NCBI RefSeq assembly: GCF_004339565.1
Contig: NZ_SMFZ01000002.1
Coordinates: 930,001-994,000, forward strand
Direction of reading: 5' to 3'
DNA length: 64,000 nucleotides
DNA from: Pseudonocardia endophytica
Lineage (GTDB): Bacteria > Actinomycetota > Actinomycetes > Mycobacteriales > Pseudonocardiaceae
Positions 47,607 to 55,998 of the stretch are shown here, piece by piece. The position numbers were made by a program, and so were the translations under genes. The stretch's first letter is position 1. Every line of letters begins with the position of its first letter. Below the pieces are notes generated by a model, which worked only from the letters and a program-made list of their open reading frames with translations, did no database searches and had not been told where the DNA came from.

Positions 47607-49127
47607 GTGAGCGCCAGCGCAGACACCACGACACGGCCGTCGGACGACGCGGACTCGTTCGCCTCCCTCGACCCGCGCACCGGCGCGGAGGTCGGGCGGT
47701 ACCCGATCCACGACCGCGCGCACGTCCGCGCCGCGGTGGACGCGGCCGCAGAGGCCGCCACCTGGTGGGAAGGCCTCGGCTTCGCCGGACGCCGCAAGCG
47801 GCTGGCGAACTGGCGCAGGACGCTCGTCGCGCAGATCGACGGCCTCGCCCGCACCGTGCGCGAGGAGACCGGCAAGCCGTTCGACGATGCCCGCTTGGAG
47901 CTCGTGCTCGCGATCGACCACCTGGACTGGGCGTCGGCGAACGCGGAGAAGGTGCTCAAGAAGCGTTCCGTCTCGCCAGGGCTGCTGATGGCCAACCAGG
48001 CCGCGTCGCTCGCGTACCGCCCGTTCGGCGTGATCGGCGTGATCGGGCCGTGGAACTACCCGGTGTTCACGCCGATGGGCTCGATCGCCTACGCGCTGGC
48101 GGCGGGCAACGCCGTCGTGTTCAAGCCCAGCGAGCTCACGCCCGGCGTCGGGCACGCGCTGGCCCGGACGTTCGCCGAAGCCGTTCCGGACGCCGCGCAG
48201 CACCCGGTGTTCACGGTGGTCACAGGCAAGGGCGAGACCGGCGCGGAGCTCTGCCGTGCCCCGGGCGTCGGGAAGATCGCGTTCACCGGGTCGTCGGCGA
48301 CCGGGCGGCGCGTGATGGCGACGGCGTCGGAGAACCTCGTGCCCGTCCTCATCGAGTGCGGCGGCAAGGACCCGCTGATCGTCGCGGCGGACGCCGACGT
48401 CGAGGCCGCGGCGGACGCCGCCGTGTGGGGCGGGATGTCGAACGCGGGCCAGACCTGCGTCGGTGTCGAGCGGGTGTACGCCGTCGAGTCGGTCGCCGAC
48501 CGGTTCCTCGCCGCGGTGACCGCCAAGGCCAGGAGCCTGCGGGTCACCGCTACCGACGGTCCGGACGGCGATTTCGGGCCGATGACCATGCCCGCGCAGC
48601 TGGAGATCGTCCGCAGGCACGTGACCGACGCGCTGGAACGGGGCGGGCGCGCGGTCGTCGGGGGCGCGGACTCGGTCGGCGAGCGCTCCGTCGCGCCCGT
48701 CGTGATCGCCGACGTGCCGGAGGAGTCCTCTGCGGTGACAGAGGAGACGTTCGGACCGCTGCTCGTCGTGAACCGGGTCCCGGACGTCGACGAGGCCGTG
48801 CGCCGCGCCAACGCGACCGGCTACGGCCTGGGCGCGACCGTGTTCTCCGAGAAGCGGGGCGACGACATCGCGGCCCGCCTGCGCTGCGGCATGGTGTCGG
48901 TGAACGGGGTGATCTCGTTCGCCGGCATCCCGTCGCTGCCGTTCGGCGGCGTGGGCGAGTCCGGGTTCGGGCGGATCCACGGCGAGGACGGGCTGCGCGA
49001 GTTCACCCGCCCCCAGGCCGTCGCGCGCCAGCGGTTCGCACTGCCGATCGCGGTCACGAGCTTCAAGCGGACGGCCCGCGGCATGTCCACGCTGATCGGA
49101 CTGGTGAAGGCCCGTCACGGACGCTGA
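47607..49127 (+). CDS. Aldehyde dehydrogenase (NAD(P)+), succinate-semialdehyde-dehydrogenase-like
   Basis: A 506-aa ALDH. Substrate-side motifs: VIGVIGPWNYPVFTPMG, KPSELTPGVG, the NAD-binding FTGSSATGRRV, general-base Glu in LIECGGKDP, and catalytic Cys in SNAGQTCVGVERV. The C-terminal PFGGVGESGFGR closes the tunnel. The substrate is not evident from sequence; the family in actinobacteria oxidises aliphatic or semialdehyde substrates. Leaderless GTG start. Confidence 0.92.
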   Translation: MSASADTTTRPSDDADSFASLDPRTGAEVGRYPIHDRAHVRAAVDAAAEAATWWEGLGFAGRRKRLANWRRTLVAQIDGLARTVREETGKPFDDARLELVLAIDHLDWASANAEKVLKKRSVSPGLLMANQAASLAYRPFGVIGVIGPWNYPVFTPMGSIAYALAAGNAVVFKPSELTPGVGHALARTFAEAVPDAAQHPVFTVVTGKGETGAELCRAPGVGKIAFTGSSATGRRVMATASENLVPVLIECGGKDPLIVAADADVEAAADAAVWGGMSNAGQTCVGVERVYAVESVADRFLAAVTAKARSLRVTATDGPDGDFGPMTMPAQLEIVRRHVTDALERGGRAVVGGADSVGERSVAPVVIADVPEESSAVTEETFGPLLVVNRVPDVDEAVRRANATGYGLGATVFSEKRGDDIAARLRCGMVSVNGVISFAGIPSLPFGGVGESGFGRIHGEDGLREFTRPQAVARQRFALPIAVTSFKRTARGMSTLIGLVKARHGR

Positions 49128-49230
49128 CCCGTCCGTAGGTCGGGTGGCGCAGGTCGCACGAGCACCCGTCGGCCCACGGTCGATGGCAGGATCGCGCGGA
49201 ACCCTTGCAGCAACCAATGGAGGTCACAGC

Positions 49231-51015
49231 GTGGCACGCGAGTTCCGGACCGTCGGTGTGGTCGGCCTCGGCACGATGGGCGCGGGAATCGTCGAGGTGT
49301 TCGCCCGCGGAGGCCTGCAGGTCGTCGCCGTCGAGGTCGACGAGGAGGCCGGGCAGCGCGGCCGTTCGCACCTGGAGGCGTCCACCGGCCGCGCGGTCAG
49401 CCGCGGAAAGATGACCCAGGAGCAGGCCGACGAGCTGCTCGGACGCATCACGATCTCGACGTCGCTCTCCGCGCTGGCGGACGCCGCGCTCGTCGTCGAG
49501 GCGATCCCGGAGAGCCTGGAGGCCAAGGCGACGGTGTTCGCCGAGGTGGACGGCATCGTCGGCGAGGACACGATCCTCTGCTCGAACACCTCGTCGCTGT
49601 CGGTGACCGAGCTGGCCGTGCGCACGAAGCGCCCCGGCAAGGTCGTCGGGATGCACTTCTTCAACCCCGCTCCGGTGCAGAAGCTGGTCGAGGTCGTCCG
49701 CACGGTCGTCACCGAGCCGGACGTGATCGAGGACGTGCAGCGCTTCGCGGACTCGCTGGGCAAGGTCCCGGTCGTGATCGGCGACCGCGCCGGGTTCATC
49801 GCCAACGCGCTGCTGTTCGGCTACCTGAACCACGCCGCGAAGATGTACGCCGAGCGCTACGCGACGCGCGAGGACATCGACGCCGGCATGCGCTACGGCT
49901 GCGGCTACCCGATGGGCCCGCTCGCGCTGCTCGACCTGATCGGCCTGGACACCGCCTACGAGATCCTCGAGACGATGTACGGCGAGTCGCGCAACCTGCT
50001 GCACGCGCCGAACCCGGTGTTCAAGCAGATGATCACCGCGGGGCTGCTCGGCCGGAAGTCCGGTCGCGGCTTCTACACCTACGAGGCGCCGCACAGCTCG
50101 ACCGTCGTCGCCGACGGCGAGACCCCGGCGTCGTCGGTGCCCGACGACGTCACGCTGCGCGACGTGAGCCGGGTCGGCGTCGTCGGCACCGGCACGATGG
50201 CCTGCGGCATCGTCGAGGTGTTCGCGAAGGCCGGGTACGACGTCGTCGTGCGCGGCCGCAGCGACTCCAAGGTCGAGGGCGCGATCGGCGCGATCCGCAA
50301 GTCGCTGGACAAGTCGGTCGCCCGCGGGCGCCTCGAGGAGTCCGACCGGGACGCGATCCTGGCCCGTGTCTCCGGCACGACGGCGCTGGAGGACTTCGCG
50401 GACGTCGACCTCGTCGTCGAGGCCGTCGCGGAGGAGCTCGACGTGAAGCGCGCGATGTTCGGCGCGCTCGACGACATCTGCAAGCCGGGCGCCATCCTGG
50501 CCACGACGACGTCGTCGCTGCCGGTCGTGGAGTGCGCGGCGGCCACGCAGCGTCCCGGCGACGTGATCGGCATGCACTTCTTCAACCCGGCACCGGCCAT
50601 GAAGCTGGTCGAGGTCGTGTCCACGATCGGGACGTCGCGCGACGTCGCGGCGACCATCCTGCAGGTCTGCCATAAGCTCAAGAAGGTGCCGGTGAGCTGC
50701 GGCGACCGCGCCGGGTTCATCGTCAACGCGCTGCTGTTCCCGTACCTGAACGACGCCGTGAAGATGCTGGAGGCGCACTACGCCACGGCCGACGACATCG
50801 ACTCGGCGATGAAGACCGGCTGTGCTCTGCCGATGGGCCCGTTCGAGCTGCTCGACGTCGTCGGCCTGGACGTGTCGCTGGCCATCGAGCGCTCGCTGCA
50901 CGGCGAGTTCCGCCAGCCCGGCTTCGCCCCGGCCCCGCTGCTCGAGCACCTGGTCACGGCCGGGCGCCTCGGCCGCAAGACCGGGCACGGGTTCCGGGAC
51001 TACACCTCCCGGTAG
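49231..51015 (+). CDS. Double 3-hydroxyacyl-CoA dehydrogenase (two complete tandem units)
   Basis: A 594-aa protein made of two full 3-hydroxybutyryl-CoA dehydrogenase copies. Unit 1 (about 1-290) begins VGVVGLGTMGAGIVEVFARG and unit 2 (about 308-594) begins VGVVGTGTMACGIVEVFAKAG. Each has its own GMHFFNPAP catalytic segment and C-terminal dimerisation domain (GCGYPMGPLALLD; GCALPMGPFELLD). It would reduce acetoacetyl-CoA ahead of crotonyl-CoA formation for Ccr, encoded 1.7 kb away. GGAGG and 8-9 nt spacing precede the GTG at 49231. Confidence 0.92.
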   Translation: MAREFRTVGVVGLGTMGAGIVEVFARGGLQVVAVEVDEEAGQRGRSHLEASTGRAVSRGKMTQEQADELLGRITISTSLSALADAALVVEAIPESLEAKATVFAEVDGIVGEDTILCSNTSSLSVTELAVRTKRPGKVVGMHFFNPAPVQKLVEVVRTVVTEPDVIEDVQRFADSLGKVPVVIGDRAGFIANALLFGYLNHAAKMYAERYATREDIDAGMRYGCGYPMGPLALLDLIGLDTAYEILETMYGESRNLLHAPNPVFKQMITAGLLGRKSGRGFYTYEAPHSSTVVADGETPASSVPDDVTLRDVSRVGVVGTGTMACGIVEVFAKAGYDVVVRGRSDSKVEGAIGAIRKSLDKSVARGRLEESDRDAILARVSGTTALEDFADVDLVVEAVAEELDVKRAMFGALDDICKPGAILATTTSSLPVVECAAATQRPGDVIGMHFFNPAPAMKLVEVVSTIGTSRDVAATILQVCHKLKKVPVSCGDRAGFIVNALLFPYLNDAVKMLEAHYATADDIDSAMKTGCALPMGPFELLDVVGLDVSLAIERSLHGEFRQPGFAPAPLLEHLVTAGRLGRKTGHGFRDYTSR

Positions 51016-51026
51016 CCCTACAGCAC

Positions 51027-51335
51027 ATGGGACGTTCCCGCAGGCCCCGCCCCGCACAGCGTGGGCGGGGCCGTCCCGTGCCGCCTGCGCTCGGCGCGGG
51101 CATGCTCAACCGTCACGAGTCCGCCCGCGACGGCGAGTGGAACGTGCGGCACGTGCCCGGCAACGCGTCGGTGAAGGACTACCGCTGTCCTGGGTGCCAG
51201 CAACGGATCCCGGCGGGCGTCGGGCACGTCGTGACGTGGCCGGCCGACGAGACCGGGAGCGTCGAGGACCGCAGACACTGGCACCTGTCGTGCTGGAACG
51301 CCCGGTCCCGCCGGCGCCCGGGAGGACGCTGGTAA
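51027..51335 (+). CDS. Small Cys/His protein of the actinobacterial 'ATP/GTP-binding' conserved family
   Basis: A 102-aa protein with a basic N-terminus (MGRSRRPRPAQRGRGR), then a compact domain with CPGCQQRIPAGVGHVV and HWHLSCWNAR, which looks like a zinc site (CxxC plus HxH/C). Streptomyces relatives are labelled ATP/GTP-binding, but no P-loop is visible, so that label is doubtful. A 10-bp GC hairpin (51043-51072) lies within its first codons and may also act as the terminator of the upstream gene. Confidence 0.75.
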   Translation: MGRSRRPRPAQRGRGRPVPPALGAGMLNRHESARDGEWNVRHVPGNASVKDYRCPGCQQRIPAGVGHVVTWPADETGSVEDRRHWHLSCWNARSRRRPGGRW

Positions 51336-51339
51336 GGCC

Positions 51340-52539
51340 CTAGACGCGCGCGGTCCGTCGCGAGCGGGACTGGCCCTTCCAGCCGGCCTGCGGCCGCGGG
51401 GTGGGCGACGGCGTGCCGTCGGGCTCACCGGAGTCCTGCTCCGGAACGGCGCCCTCGGCCGTTGCGTCGTCCTCCTCCTCCGCGGAGACCGGTGCGGGTA
51501 CGCCCTCCGGATCCGCGTTGACGGCCTCCAGCTCGCTGTCGATCGTCGCCCGCGCCCGGCGCAGCTGCTCGGAGACCTGGCCGCGCAGCCCGTTCAGGCG
51601 CTCGAGCTCGCGGTAGGCGTCCGCGGTGATCTCGACGGCCCCCTGCTCGGCGTCCTCGATCGTCGTGCGGGCGGCGGCGGACGCCTCCGAACGGATGCGC
51701 TCGGCCTCCTGCTCGGACTCCCGACGCCGGGCGGCGATCTCGTCGACGAGCGCGGCCCGCTCGGCCACGAGCGCGCTGAGGGCCTCCTGGCGCCGCTGAT
51801 CCATCGCGACCGCGAAGTCCCGCTCGACCCGTGTCCGCCGTGCGTCCGACTCGGACTGCAGACGGGCGCGCTCCCGCTCGGCCGCCGTTGCCGCCTCGGT
51901 GATCTCCCGGCGGGACGTCTCCTGCGCCTCGGACAGCTCGCGCTCGACCCGTCCGCGCTGGTCGGCGAGCTCCTCCTCGGTCGCCCTGCGCTGCTCGGTC
52001 AGCTCCTGCTCGGTGCGGTGCCGGTCCGCGGCGAGCTCGCGTGCGGTCCGGTCCTGCAGATCGTGGATCTCCCGCTCCGCAACGGCCTTGCGTTCGGCCA
52101 GCTCCGCGCGTTGCGTCTCGGCGGTCTGCTCCAGGCGCTGGACCTCGATCCGCGCGTCCCCGACGATCTGCTGGGCGTGCTCCTCGGCGGCCCGGCGCTG
52201 CTCGCCGATCTCGGCGTCCGCGCGGCGGTGCATCTCGGCGACCTCGTCCTCGGCCAGCCGCAGCATCGACCGCAGGCGCTCGCTCATCCCCTGGACGCTC
52301 TGCGGCGGCCCGGCGAGGCGGTTCACCTGCTGCTGCATCGCCTCGGTGCGGGAACGGGCCTCGTCGAGCTCGTGGCCGAGCCGCGCGTTCTGGGCGACGG
52401 CCGCGTCCCGGTCCGCGACGAGCATCCGGACCTCGGCGTCGAGCCGCCGCAGGTGGGCGTCCACCTGGGTCTGGTCGTAGCCGCGCCGGGCCACGTCGAA
52501 GCCGGTCCGGGGCACCTGAGCGTTGGGGTCGCCGACCAT
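51340..52539 (-). CDS. DivIVA-domain coiled-coil protein (Scy/FilP-like)
   Basis: A 399-aa protein. The N-terminus FDVARRGYDQTQVDAHLRRL is a DivIVA-like membrane-curvature domain. It is followed by about 270 residues of unbroken coiled coil rich in Glu, Arg, Ala and Gln, then a disordered acidic tail ending in a basic patch (GQSRSRRTARV). This layout fits polar-growth scaffolds of actinobacteria such as Scy/FilP or Wag31 relatives. It is probably not the main Wag31, which lies with ftsZ-linked genes. ATG 6 bp after TACGGT. Confidence 0.85.
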   Translation of the reverse strand: MVGDPNAQVPRTGFDVARRGYDQTQVDAHLRRLDAEVRMLVADRDAAVAQNARLGHELDEARSRTEAMQQQVNRLAGPPQSVQGMSERLRSMLRLAEDEVAEMHRRADAEIGEQRRAAEEHAQQIVGDARIEVQRLEQTAETQRAELAERKAVAEREIHDLQDRTARELAADRHRTEQELTEQRRATEEELADQRGRVERELSEAQETSRREITEAATAAERERARLQSESDARRTRVERDFAVAMDQRRQEALSALVAERAALVDEIAARRRESEQEAERIRSEASAAARTTIEDAEQGAVEITADAYRELERLNGLRGQVSEQLRRARATIDSELEAVNADPEGVPAPVSAEEEDDATAEGAVPEQDSGEPDGTPSPTPRPQAGWKGQSRSRRTARV

Positions 52540-52545
52540 GGGCCC

Positions 52546-52551
52546 ACCGTA
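52546..52551 (-). promoter_or_regulatory. -10 hexamer for the DivIVA-domain gene
   Basis: TACGGT on the minus strand, 6 bp before the ATG. Confidence 0.55.
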
Positions 52552-52595
52552 CCGCCGTGACCCGCGATCGCGGTGTGTACACGGCGAGAGGGTGG

Positions 52596-52663
52596 CGTTC
52601 CGCACCGTGATGGCGCGAACGGCCCGTCCGGATGATCTCCGGCGGGCCGTCGCGTGCGGAACG
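52596..52663. repeat. 68-bp nested inverted repeat downstream of ccr
   Basis: Outer arms CGTTCCGCAC / GTGCGGAACG (52596-52605 / 52654-52663) and inner arms ACGGCCCG / CGGGCCGT (52619-52626 / 52643-52650). It lies 16 bp past the ccr stop and can act as its terminator. Length and nesting resemble the 68-bp elements at 34 and 43.8 kb, but the sequence differs. Confidence 0.6.
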
Positions 52664-52679
52664 TGCTGATCAGCCGTGA

Positions 52680-54011
52680 TCAGACCCCACGGAAGCGGTT
52701 GATCTCGGCGAGGTGCCGCTCGCGCATCTCCGGGTTGGTGACACCCAGACCCTCCTCGGGGGCCAGCGCGAGCACGCCGACCTTGCCCTGGTGCAGGTTC
52801 TGGTGCACGTCGTTCGCCGCCTGGCCGGTCTCGGACAGCGGGTACACCCGGGACAGCGTCGGGTGGACCATGCCCTTGGCGATCAGGCGGTTGGCCTCCC
52901 ACGCCTCGCGGTAGTTGGCGAAGTGCGAGCCGACGATCCGCTTCAGGTTCATCCACAGGTAGCGGTTGTCGTACTCGTGCATGTAGCCCGACGTCGAGGC
53001 GCAGGTGACGATCTGGCCGCCCTTGCGCGTCACGTAGACGCTCGCGCCGAACGTCTCGCGGCCCGGGTGCTCGAACACGATGTCCGGGTCGTCGCCGCCG
53101 GTCAGCTCACGGATCTTGGCGCCGAAGCGCTTCCACTCCCTGGGGTCCTGGGTCGACGGGTCGGACCAGAACTTGTAGCCCTCCGCGTTGCGGTCGATGA
53201 CCAGCTCGGCGCCCATGTCGTGGCAGATCTTCGCCTTCTCCGGCGAGGAGACGACGCAGACCGGCGTCGCACCGCCGTTGAGCGCGAACTGGGTGGCGTA
53301 GGAGCCGAGGCCACCGGAGGCGCCCCAGATCAGGACGGTGTCGCCCTGCTTCATGTCGGCGCCGTTCTTGCTGACCAGCTGACGGTAGGCGGTCGAGTTG
53401 ACCAGCCCGGGGCTGGCCGCCTCCTCCCAGCTCAGGTGCTCCGGCTTCGGCATCAGCTGGTTCGACTTCACCAGCGCCAGCTCGGCCAGGCCGCCGAAGT
53501 TCGTCTCGAAGCCCCAGATGCGCTGCTCCGGGTCCATCATCGTGTCCGCGTGCCCGTCCGGGCTCTCCAGCTCGACGGACAGGCAGTGCGCGACGACGCG
53601 GTCGCCGGGCTTCCACGAGTTCACGCCCGGTCCGGTGCGCACGACCACGCCCGCCAGGTCCGAGCCGACCACGTGGTAGGGCAGGTCGTGTCGCTTGGCC
53701 AGCGGGGAGAGCTTGCCGTAGCGGCGCAGGAACGCGAACGTGGACACCGGCTCGAAGATCGAGGTCCAGACGGTGTTGTAGTTGATGGCGCTGGCCATCA
53801 CCGCCACGATCGCCTCGCCCGGCCCGAGCTCGGGGGTGGCGACCTCCTCGACCCGCAGGCTCTTGCGCGGGTCCTTGTCCCGCGTGTCCAGGCCCTCGAA
53901 CATCTCGGCGTCCTCGGCGCGGACGGTGACCCCGTTGTAGTGCTCGGGCACGTCCAGCTTGCCGACGGCGTCGAAGTTCTCGGTCAGGATGGCGTCGCGG
54001 ATCTCCTGCAC
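52680..54011 (-). CDS. ccr: Crotonyl-CoA carboxylase/reductase
   Basis: NADPH-dependent reductive carboxylase (443 aa) converting crotonyl-CoA and CO2 to (2S)-ethylmalonyl-CoA, the defining step of the ethylmalonyl-CoA pathway. All four CO2-pocket residues known from Kitasatospora Ccr are present at the expected offset: Asn79, Phe168, Glu169 and His363. The NADPH motif is IWGASGGLGSYATQFAL. The GTG at 54011 (MQEIRDAILT) has GGAGG with 6-nt spacing. A hyphenated palindrome lies upstream at 54072-54092. Confidence 0.96.
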   Translation of the reverse strand: MQEIRDAILTENFDAVGKLDVPEHYNGVTVRAEDAEMFEGLDTRDKDPRKSLRVEEVATPELGPGEAIVAVMASAINYNTVWTSIFEPVSTFAFLRRYGKLSPLAKRHDLPYHVVGSDLAGVVVRTGPGVNSWKPGDRVVAHCLSVELESPDGHADTMMDPEQRIWGFETNFGGLAELALVKSNQLMPKPEHLSWEEAASPGLVNSTAYRQLVSKNGADMKQGDTVLIWGASGGLGSYATQFALNGGATPVCVVSSPEKAKICHDMGAELVIDRNAEGYKFWSDPSTQDPREWKRFGAKIRELTGGDDPDIVFEHPGRETFGASVYVTRKGGQIVTCASTSGYMHEYDNRYLWMNLKRIVGSHFANYREAWEANRLIAKGMVHPTLSRVYPLSETGQAANDVHQNLHQGKVGVLALAPEEGLGVTNPEMRERHLAEINRFRGV

Positions 54012-54071
54012 GGCTGGCCTCCATGGCGTCGTTGCGGGCGGTCGGTCGGCGGACTGCTTGATATACCACAA

Positions 54072-54092
54072 GTTACCGCGCAGTATGGTAAC
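54072..54092. promoter_or_regulatory. Operator-like repeat upstream of ccr
   Basis: GTTACC-N9-GGTAAC (54072-54077 / 54087-54092) in an AT-rich stretch, with another TATACCAC half-site at 54062-54069. The minus-strand TATATC nearby may be the ccr -10. Half-sites resemble the GCCTACC/GGTAGGC repeat at 54661-54678. Confidence 0.55.
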
Positions 54093-54183
54093 CGCTCTGG
54101 CCGGTCGTCTACCCCGTACGCCCGCCGACGTGACGCAGGCCACTGGAGCGGGCGCCTGACCAGCTGTATAGGTGCGGCCTCGA

Positions 54184-54642
54184 TCAGTGCTGGAGAGCGG
54201 CTGGTTCCACCAGCTCGACCAGCACGCCCCCGGCGTCCTTCGGGTGCACGAAGTTCACCCGGGAGTCGGACGTGCCGCGCTTCGGCTCGTCGTAGAGCAT
54301 GCGGACGCCCTTGGCGCGCAGGGCGTCGCCGGCGGCGGCGACGTCGGTGACCCGGTAGGCCACCTGCTGCAGGCCCGGGCCGTTGCGGTCGATGAACTTG
54401 GCGATCGTGGACTGCTCGTTCAGTGGCGCGAGCAACTGGACCATCGCCGCGCCGCTCCGGTCGCCGGGTGCGGCCAGCATCGCCTCGCGCACGCCCTGCT
54501 CGGTGTTCGTCTCCTCGTGCGTGGAGACCAGGCCGAGCGTGTCGGCGTACCAGCGGATCGCCTCGTCCAGGTCGGGGACCGCGATCCCGACGTGGTCCAC
54601 GGCCACGACCAGCCCCTGGAGTGCGTCATCGGTGGGTGCCAT
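54184..54642 (-). CDS. mce: Methylmalonyl-/ethylmalonyl-CoA epimerase
   Basis: A 152-aa VOC-fold epimerase that interconverts the 2R and 2S forms of methylmalonyl-CoA, and in organisms with Ccr also ethylmalonyl-CoA. Recognisable segments are VVAVDHVGIAVPDLDEAIRW at the start with a metal-ligand His, GPGLQQVAYRVTD, and VNFVHPKDAGGVLVELVEP with the later His and Glu ligands. It lies between ccr and the thiolase and joins Ccr to Ecm in the pathway. Leaderless ATG after TACCGT. Confidence 0.93.
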   Translation of the reverse strand: MAPTDDALQGLVVAVDHVGIAVPDLDEAIRWYADTLGLVSTHEETNTEQGVREAMLAAPGDRSGAAMVQLLAPLNEQSTIAKFIDRNGPGLQQVAYRVTDVAAAGDALRAKGVRMLYDEPKRGTSDSRVNFVHPKDAGGVLVELVEPAALQH

Positions 54643-54650
54643 GGCCGGAG

Positions 54651-54656
54651 ACGGTA
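54651..54656 (-). promoter_or_regulatory. -10 hexamer for mce
   Basis: TACCGT on the minus strand, 8 bp before the mce ATG. Confidence 0.55.
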
Positions 54657-54660
54657 GCGT

Positions 54661-54678
54661 GCCTACCCGCCGGTAGGC
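54661..54678. promoter_or_regulatory. Inverted repeat in the mce/thiolase divergent region
   Basis: GCCTACC-CGCC-GGTAGGC, a 7-bp hyphenated palindrome of the kind bound by TetR-type dimers, immediately upstream of the mce -10. Confidence 0.55.
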
Positions 54679-54794
54679 CCGTCCGGAAGCTCTGTGCCAC
54701 TGCTCACCCCCTACGTCGGGGGAGGCTGCGACACCCGGGTGCCGGTTACGGTGTTCGTCAATCACACGCACCATCGACGCCGCTGGAGGCCGCC

Positions 54795-55982
54795 GTGTCC
54801 GGAACCGTGATCGTCGCCGGGGCCCGTACCCCGATGGGCCGTCTGCTCGGCTCACTGAAGGGCTTCTCCGGAGCCCAGCTGGGCGGGGTCGCCATCAAGG
54901 CCGCGCTGGAGCGCGCCGGCGTCTCCGGCGACCAGGTCCAGTACACGATCATGGGCCAGGTCCTGACGGCCGGCGCAGGTCAGATCCCGGCCCGTCAGGC
55001 CGCCGTCGCGGGCGGGATCCCGATGGACGTGCCGGCGCTGACGATCAACAAGGTCTGCCTGTCCGGCATCGACGCGATCGCGCTGGCCGACCAGCTGATC
55101 CGCGCCGGTGAGTTCGACATCGTCGTGGCGGGCGGCCAGGAGTCGATGACCCAGGCCCCGCACATGCTCGGCAAGTCCCGCGAGGGCATCAAGTTCGGCG
55201 ACACCACGCTCGTCGACCACATGCAGTACGACGGCCTGTTCTGCGCGTTCGACCAGGTCGCGATGGGCGCGTCCACCGAGAAGCACAACGCGAAGTACGA
55301 CATCACGCGCCAGGACCAGGACGAGTTCTCCGCCCGCAGCCACCAGCTCGCCGCGAAGGCCGCCGAGAACGGGATCTTCGACGAGGAGATCACCCCGGTC
55401 GAGATCCCCCAGCGCAAGGGCGACCCGATCTCGTTCGCCACCGACGAGGGCGTCCGCGGCGACACCACGGCCGAGGGCCTGGGCAAGCTGAAGCCGGCGT
55501 TCTCCTCGGACGGCACGATCACCGCGGGCTCCGCCTCGCAGATCTCCGACGGCGCCGCCGCGGTCGTGGTGATGAGCAAGGCCAAGGCCGAGGAGCTGGG
55601 CCTGAGCTGGATCGCCGAGATCGGCGCGCACGGCGTCGTCGCCGGCCCGGACGCGAGCCTGCAGGAGCAGCCGGCCAACGCGATCCTCAAGGCCTGCGAG
55701 AAGGAGGGCATCTCCGTCGACGACCTCGACCTCGTCGAGATCAACGAGGCGTTCGCCGCCGTCGGTGTCGTGTCCACCCGCAAGCTCGGCATCTCCGAGG
55801 ACAAGGTCAACGTCGACGGCGGCGCGATCGCGCTCGGCCACCCGATCGGCATGTCCGGCGCCCGGATCGCGCTGCACCTGGCGCTCCGCCTCAGGGCGCA
55901 GGGCGGTGGCGTCGGTGCGGCCGCGCTGTGCGGCGGTGGCGGCCAGGGCGACGCCCTGATCGTGCGCGTCCCGAAGTCCTGA
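54795..55982 (+). CDS. Acetyl-CoA C-acetyltransferase (biosynthetic thiolase)
   Basis: A 395-aa thiolase condensing two acetyl-CoA to acetoacetyl-CoA, or the reverse. Nucleophile Cys88 in NKVCLSGIDAI, His in GGAIALGHPIGMSGAR, and the second Cys in ALCGGGGQGDA. The position corresponds to fadA4 in mycobacteria. It feeds acetoacetyl-CoA to the double dehydrogenase and thus to Ccr. GTG with GGAGG upstream. Confidence 0.95.
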   Translation: MSGTVIVAGARTPMGRLLGSLKGFSGAQLGGVAIKAALERAGVSGDQVQYTIMGQVLTAGAGQIPARQAAVAGGIPMDVPALTINKVCLSGIDAIALADQLIRAGEFDIVVAGGQESMTQAPHMLGKSREGIKFGDTTLVDHMQYDGLFCAFDQVAMGASTEKHNAKYDITRQDQDEFSARSHQLAAKAAENGIFDEEITPVEIPQRKGDPISFATDEGVRGDTTAEGLGKLKPAFSSDGTITAGSASQISDGAAAVVVMSKAKAEELGLSWIAEIGAHGVVAGPDASLQEQPANAILKACEKEGISVDDLDLVEINEAFAAVGVVSTRKLGISEDKVNVDGGAIALGHPIGMSGARIALHLALRLRAQGGGVGAAALCGGGGQGDALIVRVPKS

Positions 55983-55998
55983 CGGCGGGGGAGCGGCG

